Shown: piece by piece, positions 36,330 through 50,178 of the stretch
Layout: each line of letters starts with the position of its first letter
How positions within the stretch are numbered: the first letter of the stretch is position 1
DNA from: Sipunculus nudus
Lineage: Eukaryota; Annelida; Sipuncula; Golfingiida; Sipunculidae
DNA length: 64,000 nucleotides
Assembly (NCBI GenBank): GCA_026874595.1
Contig: CM049314.1
Location: 1,019,318-1,083,317 of the forward strand
Direction of reading: 5' to 3'
Translations under genes and position numbers: made by a program
Notes under the pieces: model-generated
What the model saw: only the letters and a program-made list of their open reading frames with translations
Databases searched by the model: none
What the model was told of the DNA's origin: nothing

Positions 36330-38470
36330 TATGAGTATGGTACTTTGAGCCTTGTGTGACACCCTACCTGCAGGTAGTTATGAGTATGGTACTGTATGCC
36401 TTGTGTGACACCGTACCCGGAGGTAGTTATATATGGTACTGTACACTGTACCTGCAGGTAGTTTTGGGTATGGTACTGTAAGCCTTGTGTGACACCCTCC
36501 ATGCAGGTAGTTAAGAGTATGGCACTGTAAGCCTTGTGTGATACCCTACCTGCAGGTAGTTATGAGTATGGTACTGTAAACCTTTTGTGACACCGTACTT
36601 GCATGTAGTTATGAGTATGGTACTGTAAGCCTTGTGTGACACCCTACCTGCAAGTAGTTAGGTATGGTACAGTACACCGTACCTGCAGGTTGTTATGGTT
36701 ATGGTACTGTAAGCCTTGTGTGACACCCACATTTTGCAGGTAGTTTTGAGTATGGTACTGTAGGCCATGTGTGACACCGTACCTTCAGGTAGTTATGCAT
36801 GGCACTGTACACCGTCCCTGCAGGTAGTTATGTATGGTACTGTAAACCGTACCTGCAGGTAGTTATGAGTATGGTACTGCAAGCCTTGTGTGACACCATA
36901 CCTGCAGGTTGTGATGAGTATGGTACTGTAAGCCTTGTGTGACACCGTACCTGCAGGTAGTGATGTATGGTACTGTAAGCCTTGTTTTACACCGTACCTG
37001 CAGGTAGTTATGAGTATGGTACTTGAAGCCTTGTTTTACACCCTACCTGCAGGTAGTTATGGGTATAGTACTGTAGGCCTTGTGTGACACCGTACCTGCA
37101 GGTAGTTATGAGTATGGTACTGTAAGTCTTGTGTGACACCGTACCTGTAGGTACTGTACACCTTACCTGCAGGTAGTAATGAGTATGGTACTGCAAGCCT
37201 TGTGTGACACCCTACTTGCAGGTAGTTATGTGTATGGTACTGTAAGCCTTGTGTGACACCCTACCTGCAAGTAGTTATGTATGGTACTGTACACCGTACC
37301 TGCAGGTAGTTATTCATGGTACTGTACACCGTACCTGCAGGTAGTTATGTATGGTACTGTAAGCCTTGTGTGACACCCTACCTGCAGGTAGTTATGAGTA
37401 TGGTACTGTGAGCCTTGTGTGACACCCTACCTGCATGAAGTTATGGGTATAGTACTGCAAGCCTTGTGTGACACCATACCTGCAGGTAATTATGCATGGT
37501 ACTGTACACCTTATCTGAAGGTAGTTATGCATGGTACTGTACACGTACCTGCAGGTAGTTATGCATGGTACTGTACACCGTACCTGCAATTAGTTATGAG
37601 TATGGTACTGTAAGCCTTGTGTGACACCTTACCTGCAGGTAGTTATGAGTATGGTACTGTAAGCCTTGTGTGACACCCTGCCCGCAGGTAGTTATGCGTA
37701 TGGTACTGTAAGCCTTGTGTGACACCTTACCTGCAGGTAGTTATGAGTATGGTACTGTAAGCCTTGTGTGACACCCTACCTGCAGGTAGTTATGAGTATG
37801 GTACTGTAAGCCTTGTGTGACACCCTACCTGCAGGTAGTTATGTATGGTACAGTACACCGTATCTGCAGGTAGTTATGCATGGTACTGTTCACCGTACCT
37901 GCAGGTAGTTATGTATGGTACTGTACACCGTACCTTTAGGTAGTTATGCATGGTACTGTAAACCGTACCTGCAGGTGGTTATGAGTATGGTACTGTAAGC
38001 CTTGTGTGACACCCTACCTGCAGGTAGTTATGAGTATGGTACTGTAAGCCTTGTGTGACACCCTACCTGCAGGTAGTTATGAATTGCACTGTACACCGTA
38101 CCTGCAGATAGTTATTTATGGTACTGTAAACCGTACCTGCAGGTATTTATGAGTATGGTACTGCAAGCCTTGTGTGACACCATACCTGCAGGTAGTTATG
38201 AGTATGGTCCAGTAAGCCTTGTTTGACACCGTACCTGTAGGTACTGTACACCGTACCTGCAGGTAGTTATGTATGGTACAGTACACTGTACCTGCAGGTA
38301 GTTATGGGTATGTTACTGTAAGCCTTTTGTGACACCCTACCAGCAAGTAGTTAGGTATGGTACTGTACACCGTACCTGCAGGTAGTTATGCATGGCACTG
38401 TACACCGTCCCTGCAGGTAGTTATGAGTATGGTACTGTAAGCCTTGTGTGACACCCTACCTGCAGGTAGT
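36330..38470 (+). repeat. 2,141-bp sub-block, first member (HOR copy 1)
   Basis: It starts at the unit with GTACTTTGAGCC (36,340), which recurs at 38,481. Contents: CCCGGAGG (36,416), CACATTTTG (36,728), GTGATGAGTATGG near 36,911, a private mark, and the 1-bp-deleted short unit GTACACGTACC (37,539). It also carries CCCTGCCCGCAGG. Confidence 0.82.
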
Positions 38471-40611
38471 TATGAGTATGGTACTTTGAGCCTTGTGTGA
38501 CACCCTACCTGCAGGTAGTTATGAGTATGGTACTGTATGCCTTGTGTGACACCGTACCCGGAGGTAGTTATATATGGTACTGTACACTGTACCTGCAGGT
38601 AGTTTTGGGTATGGTACTGTAAGCCTTGTGTGACACCCTCCATGCAGGTAGTTAAGAGTATGGCACTGTAAGCCTTGTGTGATACCCTACCTGCAGGTAG
38701 TTATGAGTATGGTACTGTAAACCTTTTGTGACACCGTACTTGCATGTAGTTATGAGTATGGTACTGTAAGCCTTGTGTGACACCCTACCTGCAAGTAGTT
38801 AGGTATGGTACAGTACACCGTACCTGCAGGTTGTTATGGTTATGGTACTGTAAGCCTTGTGTGACACCCACATTTTGCAGGTAGTTTTGAGTATGGTACT
38901 GTAGGCCATGTGTGACACCGTACCTTCAGGTAGTTATGCATGGCACTGTACACCGTCCCTGCAGGTAGTTATGTATGGTACTGTAAACCGTACCTGCAGG
39001 TAGTTATGAGTATGGTACTGCAAGCCTTGTGTGACACCATACCTGCAGGTTGTTATGAGTATGGTACTGTAAGCCTTGTGTGACACCGTACCTGCAGGTA
39101 GTGATGTATGGTACTGTAAGCCTTGTTTTACACCGTACCTGCAGGTAGTTATGAGTATGGTACTTGAAGCCTTGTTTTACACCCTACCTGCAGGTAGTTA
39201 TGGGTATAGTACTGTAGGCCTTGTGTGACACCGTACCTGCAGGTAGTTATGAGTATGGTACTGTAAGTCTTGTGTGACACCGTACCTGTAGGTACTGTAC
39301 ACCTTACCTGCAGGTAGTAATGAGTATGGTACTGCAAGCCTTGTGTGACACCCTACTTGCAGGTAGTTATGTGTATGGTACTGTAAGCCTTGTGTGACAC
39401 CCTACCTGCAAGTAGTTATGTATGGTACTGTACACCGTACCTGCAGGTAGTTATTCATGGTACTGTACACCGTACCTGCAGGTAGTTATGTATGGTACTG
39501 TAAGCCTTGTGTGACACCCTACCTGCAGGTAGTTATGAGTATGGTACTGTGAGCCTTGTGTGACACCCTACCTGCATGAAGTTATGGGTATAGTACTGCA
39601 AGCCTTGTGTGACACCATACCTGCAGGTAATTATGCATGGTACTGTACACCTTATCTGAAGGTAGTTATGCATGGTACTGTACACGTACCTGCAGGTAGT
39701 TATGCATGGTACTGTACACCGTACCTGCAATTAGTTATGAGTATGGTACTGTAAGCCTTGTGTGACACCTTACCTGCAGGTAGTTATGAGTATGGTACTG
39801 TAAGCCTTGTGTGACACCCTGCCCGCAGGTAGTTATGCGTATGGTACTGTAAGCCTTGTGTGACACCTTACCTGCAGGTAGTTATGAGTATGGTACTGTA
39901 AGCCTTGTGTGACACCCTACCTGCAGGTAGTTATGAGTATGGTACTGTAAGCCTTGTGTGACACCCTACCTGCAGGTAGTTATGTATGGTACAGTACACC
40001 GTATCTGCAGGTAGTTATGCATGGTACTGTTCACCGTACCTGCAGGTAGTTATGTATGGTACTGTACACCGTACCTTTAGGTAGTTATGCATGGTACTGT
40101 AAACCGTACCTGCAGGTAGTTATGAGTATGGTACTGTAAGCCTTGTGTGACACCCTACCTGCAGGTAGTTATGAGTATGGTACTGTAAGCCTTGTGTGAC
40201 ACCCTACCTGCAGGTATTTATGAATTGCACTGTACACCGTACCTGCAGATAGTTATTTATGGTACTGTAAACCGTACCTGCAGGTATTTATGAGTATGGT
40301 ACTGCAAGCCTTGTGTGACACCATACCTGCAGGTAGTTATGAGTATGGTCCAGTAAGCCTTGTTTGACACCGTACCTGTAGGTACTGTACACCGTACCTG
40401 CAGGTAGTTATGTATGGTACAGTACACTGTACCTGCAGGTAGTTATGGGTATGTTACTGTAAGCCTTTTGTGACACCCTACCAGCAAGTAGTTAGGTATG
40501 GTACTGTACACCGTACCTGCAGGTAGTTATGCATGGCACTGTACACCGTCCCTGCAGGTAGTTATGAGTATGGTACTGTAAGCCTTGTGTGACACCCTAC
40601 CTGCAGGTAGT
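38471..40611 (+). repeat. 2,141-bp sub-block, second member (HOR copy 1)
   Basis: Landmarks are displaced by 2,141 bp: CCCGGAGG 38,557, CACATTTTG 38,869, GTACACGTACC 39,680. It differs by GTATTTATGAATTGC near 40,216, where the first member has GTAGTTATGAATTGC. It then runs on into the GCATGGCACTG unit (40,615) and the HOR tail, matching 26,837 at offset 13,778. Confidence 0.82.
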
Positions 40612-43600
40612 TATGCATGGCACTGTACACCGTACCTGCAGGTAGTAATGTATGGTACTGTACACAGTACCTTTAGGTAGTTATGCATGGTACTGTACAC
40701 CGTCCCTGCAGGTAGTTATGTATGGTACTGTACACCGAACCTGCAGGTAGTTATGCATGGTACTGTACACCGTACCTGCCGGTAGTTATGTATGTTACTG
40801 TACTCCGTACCTGCAATTAGTTATGAGTATGGTACTATAAGCCTTTTGTGACACCTTACCTGCAGGTAGTTATGAGTATGGTACTGTAAGCCTTGTGTGA
40901 CACCCTACCTGCAGGTAGTTATGAGTATGGTACTGTAAGCCTTGTTTGACACCCTACCTGCAGGTAGTTATGAGTATGGTACTGTAAGCCTTGTATGACA
41001 CCCTACCTGCAGGTAGTTATGCATGGTACTGTACACCGTATCTGCAGGTAGTTATGCATGGTACAGTACACCATACCTGCAGGTAGTTATGCATGGTACT
41101 GTACAACTTACCTGCAGGTTATTATGAGTATAGTACTGTAAGCCTTGTGTGACACCCTACCTGCAGGTAGTTATGAGTATTGTACTGTAAGCCTTGTGTG
41201 ACACCGTATCTGCAGGTATTTATACATGGTACTGTACACCGTACCTGCAGCTAGTTTTGGGTATGGTACTGTAAGCCTTGTGTGACACCCTACCTGCAGG
41301 TAGTTATGAGTATGGTACTGTAAGCCTTGTGTGACACCGTACTTGCAGGTAGTTATGAGTATGGTACTGTAAGCCTTGTGTGACACCCTACCTGCAGGTA
41401 GTTATGAGTATGGTACTGTAAGCCTTGTGTGACACTGTACTTGCAGGTAGTTATAAGTATGGTACTGTAAGCCTTGTGTGACACCCTACCTGCAGGTAGT
41501 CATTTATGGTACTGTACACCGTTCCTGCAGGTTGTTATGGGTATGGAACTGTAAGCCATGTGTGACACCGTACCTTCAGGTAGTTATGCATGGCACTGTA
41601 CACCGTCCCTGCAGGTAGTTATGTATGGTACTGTAAACCGTACCTGCAGGTAGTTATGAGTATGGTACTGCAAGCCTTGTGTGACACCATACCTGCAGGT
41701 TGTTATGAGTATGGTACTGTAAGCCTTGTGTGACACCGTACCTGCAGGTAGTGATGTATGGTACTGTAAGCCTTGTTTTACACCGTACCTGCAGGTAGTT
41801 ATGAGTATGGTACTTGAAGCCTTGTTTTACACCCTACCTGCAGGTAGTTATGGGTATAGTACTGTAGGCCTTGTGTGACACCGTACCTGCAGGTAGTTAT
41901 GAGTATGGTACTGTAAGTCTTGTGTGACACCGTACCTGTAGGTACTGTACACCTTACCTGCAGGTAGTAATGAGTATGGTACTGCAAGCCTTGTGTGACA
42001 CCCTACATGCAGGTATTTATGTGTATGGTACTGTAAGCCTTGTGTGACACAGTACCTGCAGGTAGTTATGAGTATGGTACTGTAAGCCTTGTGTGACACC
42101 CTACCTGCAAGTAGTTATGTATGGTACTGTACACCGTACCTGCAGGTAGTTATTCATGGTACTGTACACCGTACCTGCAGGTAGTTATGTATGGTACTGT
42201 AAGCCTTGTGTGACACCCTACCTGCAGGTAGTTATGAGTATGGTACTGTGAGCCTTGTGTGACACCCTACCTGCATGAAGTTATGGGTATAGTACTGCAA
42301 GCCTTGTGTGACACCATACCTGCAGGTAATTATGCATGGTACTGTACACCGTATCTGAAGGTAGTTATGCATGGTACTGTACACCGTACCTGCAGGTAGT
42401 TATGCATGGTACTGTACACCGTACCTGCAATTAGTTATGAGTATGGTACTGTAAGCCTTGTGTGACACCTTACCTGCAGGTAGTTATGAGTATGGTACTG
42501 TAAGCCTTGTGTGACACCCTGCCTGCAGGTAGTTATGCGTATGGTACTGTAAGCCTTGTGTGACACCTTACCTGCAGGTAGTTATGAGTATGGTACTGTA
42601 AGCCTTGTGTGACACCCTAACTGCAGGTAGTTATGAGTATGGTACTGTAAGCCTTGTGTGACACCCTACCTGCAGGTAGTTATGTATGGTACAGTACACC
42701 GTATCTGCAGGTAGTTATGCATGGTACTGTTCACCGTACCTGCAGGTAGTTATGTATGGTACTGTACACCGTACCTTTAGGTAGTTATGCATGGTACTGT
42801 AAACCGTACCTGCAGGTAGTTATGAGTATGGTACTGTAAGCCTTGTGTGACACCCTACATGCAGGTAGTTATGAATTGCACTGTACACCGTACCTGCAGG
42901 TAGTTATTTATGGTACTGTAAACCGTACCTGCAGGTAGTTATGAGTATGGTACTGCAAGCCTTGTGTGACACCATACCTGCAGGTAGTTATGAGTATGGT
43001 CCAGTAAGCCTTGTTTGACACCGTACCTGTAGGTACTGTACACCGTACCTGCAGGTAGTTATGTATGGTACTGTACACTGTACCTGCAGGTAGTTATGGG
43101 TATGTTACTGTAAGCCTTTTGTGACACCCTACCTGCAGGTAGTTATGCATGGTACTCTACACCGTACCTGCAGGTAGTTATGTATGGTACTGTACACTGT
43201 ACCTTTAGGTAGTTATGCATGGTACTGTACACCGTACCTGCAGGTAGTTATGTATGGTACTGTACACCGAACCTGCAGGTAGTTATGTATGGCACCGTAA
43301 ACCGAACCTGCAGGTAGTTATGCATGGTACTGTACACCGTACCTGCCGGTAGTTATGTATGGTACTGTACACCGTACCTGCAGGTAGTTATGTATGGTAC
43401 TGTACACAGTACCTTTAGGTAGTTATGCATGGTACTGTACACCGTACCTGCAGGTAGTTATGTATGGTACTGTACACCGAACCTGCAGGTAGTTATGTAT
43501 GGCACCGTAAACCGAACCTGCAGGTAGTTATGCATGGTACTGTACACCGTACCTGCCGGTAGTTATGTATGGTACTGTACACTGTACCTGCAATTAGTTA

Positions 43601-44727
43601 TGAGTATGGTACTATAAGCCTTTTGTGACACCTTACCTGCAGGTAGTTATGAGTATGGTACTGTTAGCCTTGTGTGACAACCTACCTGAAGGTAGTTATG
43701 AGTATGGTACTGTAAGCCCTGTTTGACACCCTACCTATAGGTAGTTATGAGTATGGTACTGTAAGCCTTGTATGACACCCTACCTGCAGGTAGTTATGCA
43801 TGGTACTGTACACCGTATCTGCAGGTAGTTATGCATGGTACAGTACACCATACCTGCAGGTAGTTATGCATGGTACTGTACAACTTACCTGCAGGTTATT
43901 ATGAGTATGGTATTGTAAGCCTTGTGTGACACCCTACCTGCAGGTAGTTATGAGTATGGTACTGTAAGCCTTGTGTGACACCGTATCTGCAGGTAGTTAT
44001 ATATGGTACTGTACACCGTACCTGCAGCTAGTTTTGGGTATGGTACTGTAAGCCTTGTGTGACACCCTACCTGCAGGTAGTTATGAGTATGGAACTGTAA
44101 GCCTTGTGTGACACCGTACTTGCAGGTAGTTATGAGTATGGTACTGTAAGCCTTGTGTGACACCCTACCTTCAGGTAGTTATGAGTATGGTACTGTAAGC
44201 CTTGTGTGACACTGTACTTGCAGGTAGTTATAAGTATGGTACTGTAAGCCTTGTGTGACACCCTACCTGCAGGTAGTTATTTTTGGTACTGTACACCGTT
44301 CCTGCAGGTTGTTATGGGTATGGAACTGTAAGCCTTGTGTGACACCCTATTTGCAGGAAGTTATGAGTATGGTACTGTAAGCCTTGGGTGTATCCGTACC
44401 TGCAGGTAGTTTTGCATGGCACTGTACACCGTACCTGCAGGTACTTATGTATGGTACTGAAAAACTGTACCTGCCTGTAGTTATGAGTATGGTACTGCAA
44501 GCCTTGTGTGACACCATATCTGCAGGTAGTTATGAGTATGGCACTGTAAGCCTTGTGTGACACCGTACCTGCAGGTAGTTATGGATGGTACTGAAAGCCT
44601 TGTTTTACACCCTACCTGCAGGTAGTTATGGGTATAGTACAGTAGGCCTTGTGTGACACCGTACCTGCAGGTAGTTATGAGTATGGTAATGTAAGCCTTG
44701 TGTGAAACCCTACCTGCAGGTAGTTAT

Positions 44728-44967
44728 GAGTATGGTACTGTAAGTCTTGTGTGACACCGTACCTGTAGGTACTGTACACCTAACCTGCATGTAGTTATGA
44801 GTATGGTACTATAAGCCTTGTGTGACACCCTACCTGCAGGTAGTTATGAGTATGGTACTGTAAGTCTTGTGTGACACCGTACCTGTAGGTACTGTACACC
44901 TAACCTGCATGTAGTTATGAGTATGGTACTATAAGCCTTGTGTGACACCCTACCTGCAGGTAGTTAT
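44728..44967 (+). repeat. 120-bp tandem duplication (49+22+49) private to HOR copy 2
   Basis: The string of a GTAAGTCTTG long unit, a 22-bp collapsed unit and a TATAAGCC long unit starts at 44,728 and again at 44,848. HOR copies 1 and 3 have it once (near 30,950 and 58,790). The two rounds are identical as far as I can see, so this is one of the youngest events in the window. Confidence 0.88.
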
Positions 44968-45191
44968 GTATGGTACTGTACACCGTACCTGCAGGTAGTT
45001 ATGCATGGTACTGTACACCGTAGATGCAGGCATTTATGTATGGTACTGTAAGCCTTGTGTGACACCCTACCTGCAGGTAGTTAATAGTATGGTACTGTGA
45101 GCCTTGTTTGACACCCTACCTGCATGTAGTTATGGGTATAGTACTGTAAGCCTTGTGTGACACTGTACCTGCAGATAGTTATGAGTATGGT

Positions 45192-47548
45192 ACTGTAAGC
45201 CTTGTGTGACACCGTACCTGCAGGTAGTTATTCATGGTACTGTACACTGTACCTGTAGGTAGTTATGTATGGTACTGTACACCGTACCTGCAGGTAGTTA
45301 TGTATGGTACTCTACACCGTACCTGCAGGTAGTTATGCATGGTACTGTACACAGTACCTGCAGGTAGTTATGTATGGTAATGTAAGCCTTGTGTGACACC
45401 CTACCTGCAAGTAGTTATGAGTATGGTACTGTGAGCCTTGTATGACACCGTACCTGCAGGTAGTTATGAATATGGTACTGTGAGCTTTGTGTGACAATGT
45501 ACCTGCAAGTAGTTATGGGTATAGTACTGTAAGCCTTGTGTGACACAGTACCTGCAGGTCGTTATGGGTATAGTTATGTAAGCCTTGTGTGACACCGTAC
45601 CTGCAGGTAGTTATGAGTATGGTACTGTGAGCCTTGTGTGACACCCTACCTGCAGGTAGTTATAAGTATGGTACTGTAAGCCTTGTGTGACACCGTACTT
45701 GCAGGTAGTTATGAGTATGGTTCTGTAAGCCTTGTATGACACCCTACCTGCTGGTAGTTATGTATGGTACTGTACACCGTATCTTCAGGTGGTTATGCAT
45801 GGTACTGTACACCATACCTGCAGGTAGTTATACATGGTACTGTACAACTTACCTGCAGGTAGTTATGTATGGTACTGTAAGCCTTGTGTGACACCCGACC
45901 TGCAGGTAGTTATGAGTATGGTACTTTGAGCCTTGTGTGACACCCTACCTGCAGGTAGTTATGAGTATGGTACTGTATGCCTTGTGTGACACCGTACCCG
46001 GAGGTAGTTATATATGGTACTGTACACCGTACCTGCAGGTAGTTTTGGGTATGGTACTGTAAGCCTTGTGTGACACCCTCTCTGCAGGTAGATAACAGTA
46101 TGGCACTGTAAGCCTTGTGTGATACCCTACCTGCAGGTAGTTATGAGTATGGTACTATAAACCTTGTGTGACACCGTACTTGCAGGTAGTTATGAGTATG
46201 GTACTGTAAGCCTTGTGTGACACCCTACCTGCAAGAATTTAGGTATGGTACAGTACACCGTACCTGCAGGTTGTTATGGTTATTGTACTGTAAGCCTTGT
46301 GTGACACCCTATTTGCAGGTAGTTTTGAGTATGGTACTGTAGGCCTTGTGTGACACCGTACCTGCAGGTAGTTATGCATGGCACTGTACACCGTCCCTGC
46401 AGGTAGTTATGTATGGTACAGTACACTGTACCTGCAGGTAGTTATGGGTATGTTACTGTAAGCCTTTTGTGACACCCTACCTGCAGGTAGTTATGAGTAT
46501 GGTACTGTAAGCCTTGTGTGACACCCTACCTGCAGGTAGTTATGCATGGTACTGTACACCGTACCTGCAGGTAGTAATGTATGGTACTGTACACAGTACC
46601 TTTAGGTAGTTATGCATGGTACTGTACACCGTCCCTGCAGGTAGTTATGTATGGTACTGTACACCGAACCTGCAGGTAGTTATGCATGGTACTGTACACC
46701 GTACCTGCAGGTAGTTATGCATGGTACTGTACACCGTACCTGCAGGTAGTTATGTATGGTACTGTACACCGAACCTGCAGGTAGTTATGCATGGTACTGT
46801 ACACCGTACCTGCAGGTAGTTATGCATGGTACTGTACACCGTACCTGCCGGTAGTTATGTATGTTACTGTACACCGTACCTGCAATTAGTTATGAGTATG
46901 GTACTATAAGCCTTTTGTGACACCTTACCTGCAGGTAGTTATGAGTATGGTACTGCAAGCCTTGTGTGACACCCTACCTGCAGGTAGTTATGTGTATTGT
47001 ACTGTAAGCCTTGTGTGACACAGTACCTGCAGGTAGTTATGAGTATGGTACTGTAAGCCTTGTGTGACACCCTACCTGCAAGTAGTTAGGTATGGTACTG
47101 TAAACCGTACCTGCAGGTAGTTATTCATGGTACTGTACACCGTACCTGCAGGTAGTTATGTATGGTACTGTAAGCCTTGTGTGACACCCTACCTGCATGT
47201 AGTTATGGGTATAGTACTGTAAGCCTTGTGTGACACCGTACCTGCAGGTAGTTATTCATGGTACTGTACACTGTACCTGTAGGTAGTTATGTATGGTACT
47301 GTACACCGTACCTGCAGGTAGATATGTATGGTACTATACACCGTTCCTGCAGGTAGTTATGCATGGTACGGTACACCGTACCTGCAGGTAGTTATGTATG
47401 GTACTGTAAGCCTTGTGTGACACCCAACCTGCAGGTAGTTATGGGTATGGTACTGTAAGCCTTGTGTGACACCCTACCTGCAGGTAGTTATGATTAGGTA
47501 CTGTAAGCCTTGTGTGACACCCTACCTGCATGTAGTTTTGGGTATAGT
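45192..47548 (+). repeat. 2.4-kb sub-block, first member (HOR copy 2, 2,357 bp)
   Basis: GTATCTTCAGG is at 45,779 and next at 48,136, giving 2,357 bp instead of 2,406. The missing 49 bp is the GTGAGCC long unit that in copy 1 precedes CTGCATGTAGTTATGGG (33,300-33,350). It keeps the CCCTCTCTGCAGG mark of the first member. Confidence 0.8.
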
Positions 47549-49954
47549 ACTGTAAGCCTTGTGTGACACCGTACCTGCAGGTAGTTATTCATGGTACTGT
47601 ACACTGTACCTGTAGGTAGTTATGTATGGTACTGTACACCGTACCTGCAGGTAGTTATGTATGGTACTCTACACCGTACCTGCAGGTAGTTATGCATGGT
47701 ACTGTACACAGTACCTGCAAGTAGTTATGTATGGTAATGTAAGCCTTGTGTGACACCCTACCTGCAAGTAGTTATGAGTATGGTACTGTGAGCCTTGTAT
47801 GACACCGTACCTGCAGGTAGTTATGAATATGGTACTGTGAGCTTTGTGTGACAATGTACCTGCAAGTAGTTATGGGTATAGTACTGTAAGCCTTGTGTGA
47901 CACAGTACCTGCAGGTCGTTATGGGTATAGTTATGTAAGCCTTGTGTGACACCGTACCTGCAGGTAGTTATGAGTATGGTACTGTGAGCCTTGTGTGACA
48001 CCCTACCTGCAGGTAGTTATAAGTATGGTACTGTAAGCCTTGTGTGACACCGTACTTGCAGGTAGTTATGAGTATGGTTCTGTAAGCCTTGTATGACACC
48101 CTACCTGCTGGTAGTTATGTATGGTACTGTACACCGTATCTTCAGGTGGTTATGCATGGTACTGTACACCATACCTGCAGGTAGTTATACATGGTACTGT
48201 ACAACTTACCTGCAGGTAGTTATGTATGGTACTGTAAGCCTTGTGTGACACCCGACCTGCAGGTAGTTATGAGTATGGTACTTTGAGCCTTGTGTGACAC
48301 CCTACCTGCAGGTAGTTATGAGTATGGTACTGTATGCCTTGTGTGACACCGTACCCGGAGGTAGTTATATATGGTACTGTACACCGTACCTGCAGGTAGT
48401 TTTGGGTATGGTACTGTAAGCCTTGTGTGACACCCTCCCTGCAGGTAGATAAGAGTATGGCACTGTAAGCCTTGTGTGATACCCTACCTGCAGGTAGTTA
48501 TGAGTATGGTACTATAAACCTTGTGTGACACCGTACTTGCAGGTAGTTATGAGTATGGTACTGTAAGCCTTGTGTGACACCCTACCTGCAAGAATTTAGG
48601 TATGGTACAGTACACCGTACCTGCAGGTTGTTATGGTTATTGTACTGTAAGCCTTGTGTGACACCCTATTTGCAGGTAGTTTTGAGTATGGTACTGTAGG
48701 CCTTGTGTGACACCGTACCTGCAGGTAGTTATGCATGGCACTGTACACCGTCCCTGCAGGTAGTTATGTATGGTACAGTACACTGTACCTGCAGGTAGTT
48801 ATGGGTATGTTACTGTAAGCCTTTTGTGACACCCTACCTGCAGGTAGTTATGAGTATGGTACTGTAAGCCTTGTGTGACACCCTACCTGCAGGTAGTTAT
48901 GCATGGTACTGTACACCGTACCTGCAGGTAGTAATGTATGGTACTGTACACAGTACCTTTAGGTAGTTATGCATGGTACTGTACACCGTCCCTGCAGGTA
49001 GTTATGTATGGTACTGTACACCGAACCTGCAGGTAGTTATGCATGGTACTGTACACCGTACCTGCAGGTAGTTATGCATGGTACTGTACACCGTACCTGC
49101 AGGTAGTTATGTATGGTACTGTACACCGAACCTGCAGGTAGTTATGCATGGTACTGTACACCGTACCTGCAGGTAGTTATCCATGGTACTGTACACCGTA
49201 CCTGCCGGTAGTTATGTATGTTACTGTACACCGTACCTGCAATTAGTTATGAGTATGGTACTATAAGCCTTTTGTGACACCTTACCTGCAGGTAGTTATG
49301 AGTATGGTACTGCAAGCCTTGTGTGACACCCTACCTGCAGGTAGTTATGTGTATTGTACTGTAAGCCTTGTGTGACACAGTACCTGCAGGTAGTTATGAG
49401 TATGGTACTGTAAGCCTTGTGTGACACCCTACCTGCAAGTAGTTAGGTATGGTACTGTAAACCGTACCTGCAGGTAGTTATTCATGGTACTGTACACCGT
49501 ACCTGCAGGTAGTTATGTATGGTACTGTAAGCCTTGTGTGACACCCTACCTGCAAGTAGTTATGAGTATGGTACTGTGAGCCTTGTGTGACACCCTACCT
49601 GCATGTAGTTATGGGTATAGTACTGTAAGCCTTGTGTGACACCGTACCTGCAGGTAGTTATTCATGGTACTGTACACTGTACCTGTAGGTAGTTATGTAT
49701 GGTACTGTACACCGTACCTGCAGGTAGATATGTATGGTACTATACACCGTTCCTGCAGGTAGTTATGCATGGTACGGTACACCGTACCTGCAGGTAGTTA
49801 TGTATGGTACTGTAAGCCTTGTGTGACACCCTACCTGCAGGTAGTTATGGGTATGGTACTGTAAGCCTTGTGTGACACCCTACCTGCAGGTAGTTATGAT
49901 TAGGTACTGTAAGCCTTGTGTGACACCCTACCTGCATGTAGTTTTGGGTATAGT
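47549..49954 (+). repeat. 2.4-kb sub-block, second member (HOR copy 2)
   Basis: It matches 33,700-36,105 at offset 13,849 and has the second-member marks (CCCTCCCTGCAGG, GTAGATAAGAG, TTATCCATGG). One private change is GTACCTGCAAG near 47,712, where copy 1 has GTACCTGCAGG. Confidence 0.8.
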
Positions 49955-50178
49955 ACTGTAAGCCTTGTGTGACACCGTACCTGCAGGTAGTTATTCATGG
50001 TACTGTACACTGTACCTGTAGGTAGTTATGTATGGTACTGTACACCGTACCTGCAGGTAGTTATGTATGGTACTGTACACCGTACCTGCAGGTAGTTATG
50101 CATGGTACTGTACAACTTACCTGCAGGTAGTTATGTATGGTACTGTAAGCCTTGTGTGACACCCTACCTGCAGGTAGT

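Larger units (their letters stand above)
30170..43947 (+). repeat. 13.8-kb higher-order repeat, copy 1 (13,778 bp)
   Basis: The start is set at the long unit before CCGTATCTGCAGG that recurs at 43,948 and 58,014. Contents in order: an opening segment (30,170-31,293), a 2,406-bp sub-block present twice, a 2,141-bp sub-block present twice, and a tail with the CAGCTAGTTTTGGG block at 41,171 and the 210-bp hexamers. The CCCGGAGG ruler gives 7,320+2,406+1,911+2,141 = 13,778 bp, exactly the period. Relative to copy 3, two 49-mers with GAGTATCGTACTG and GAGTATGATACTG are missing near 31,060. Confidence 0.88.
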
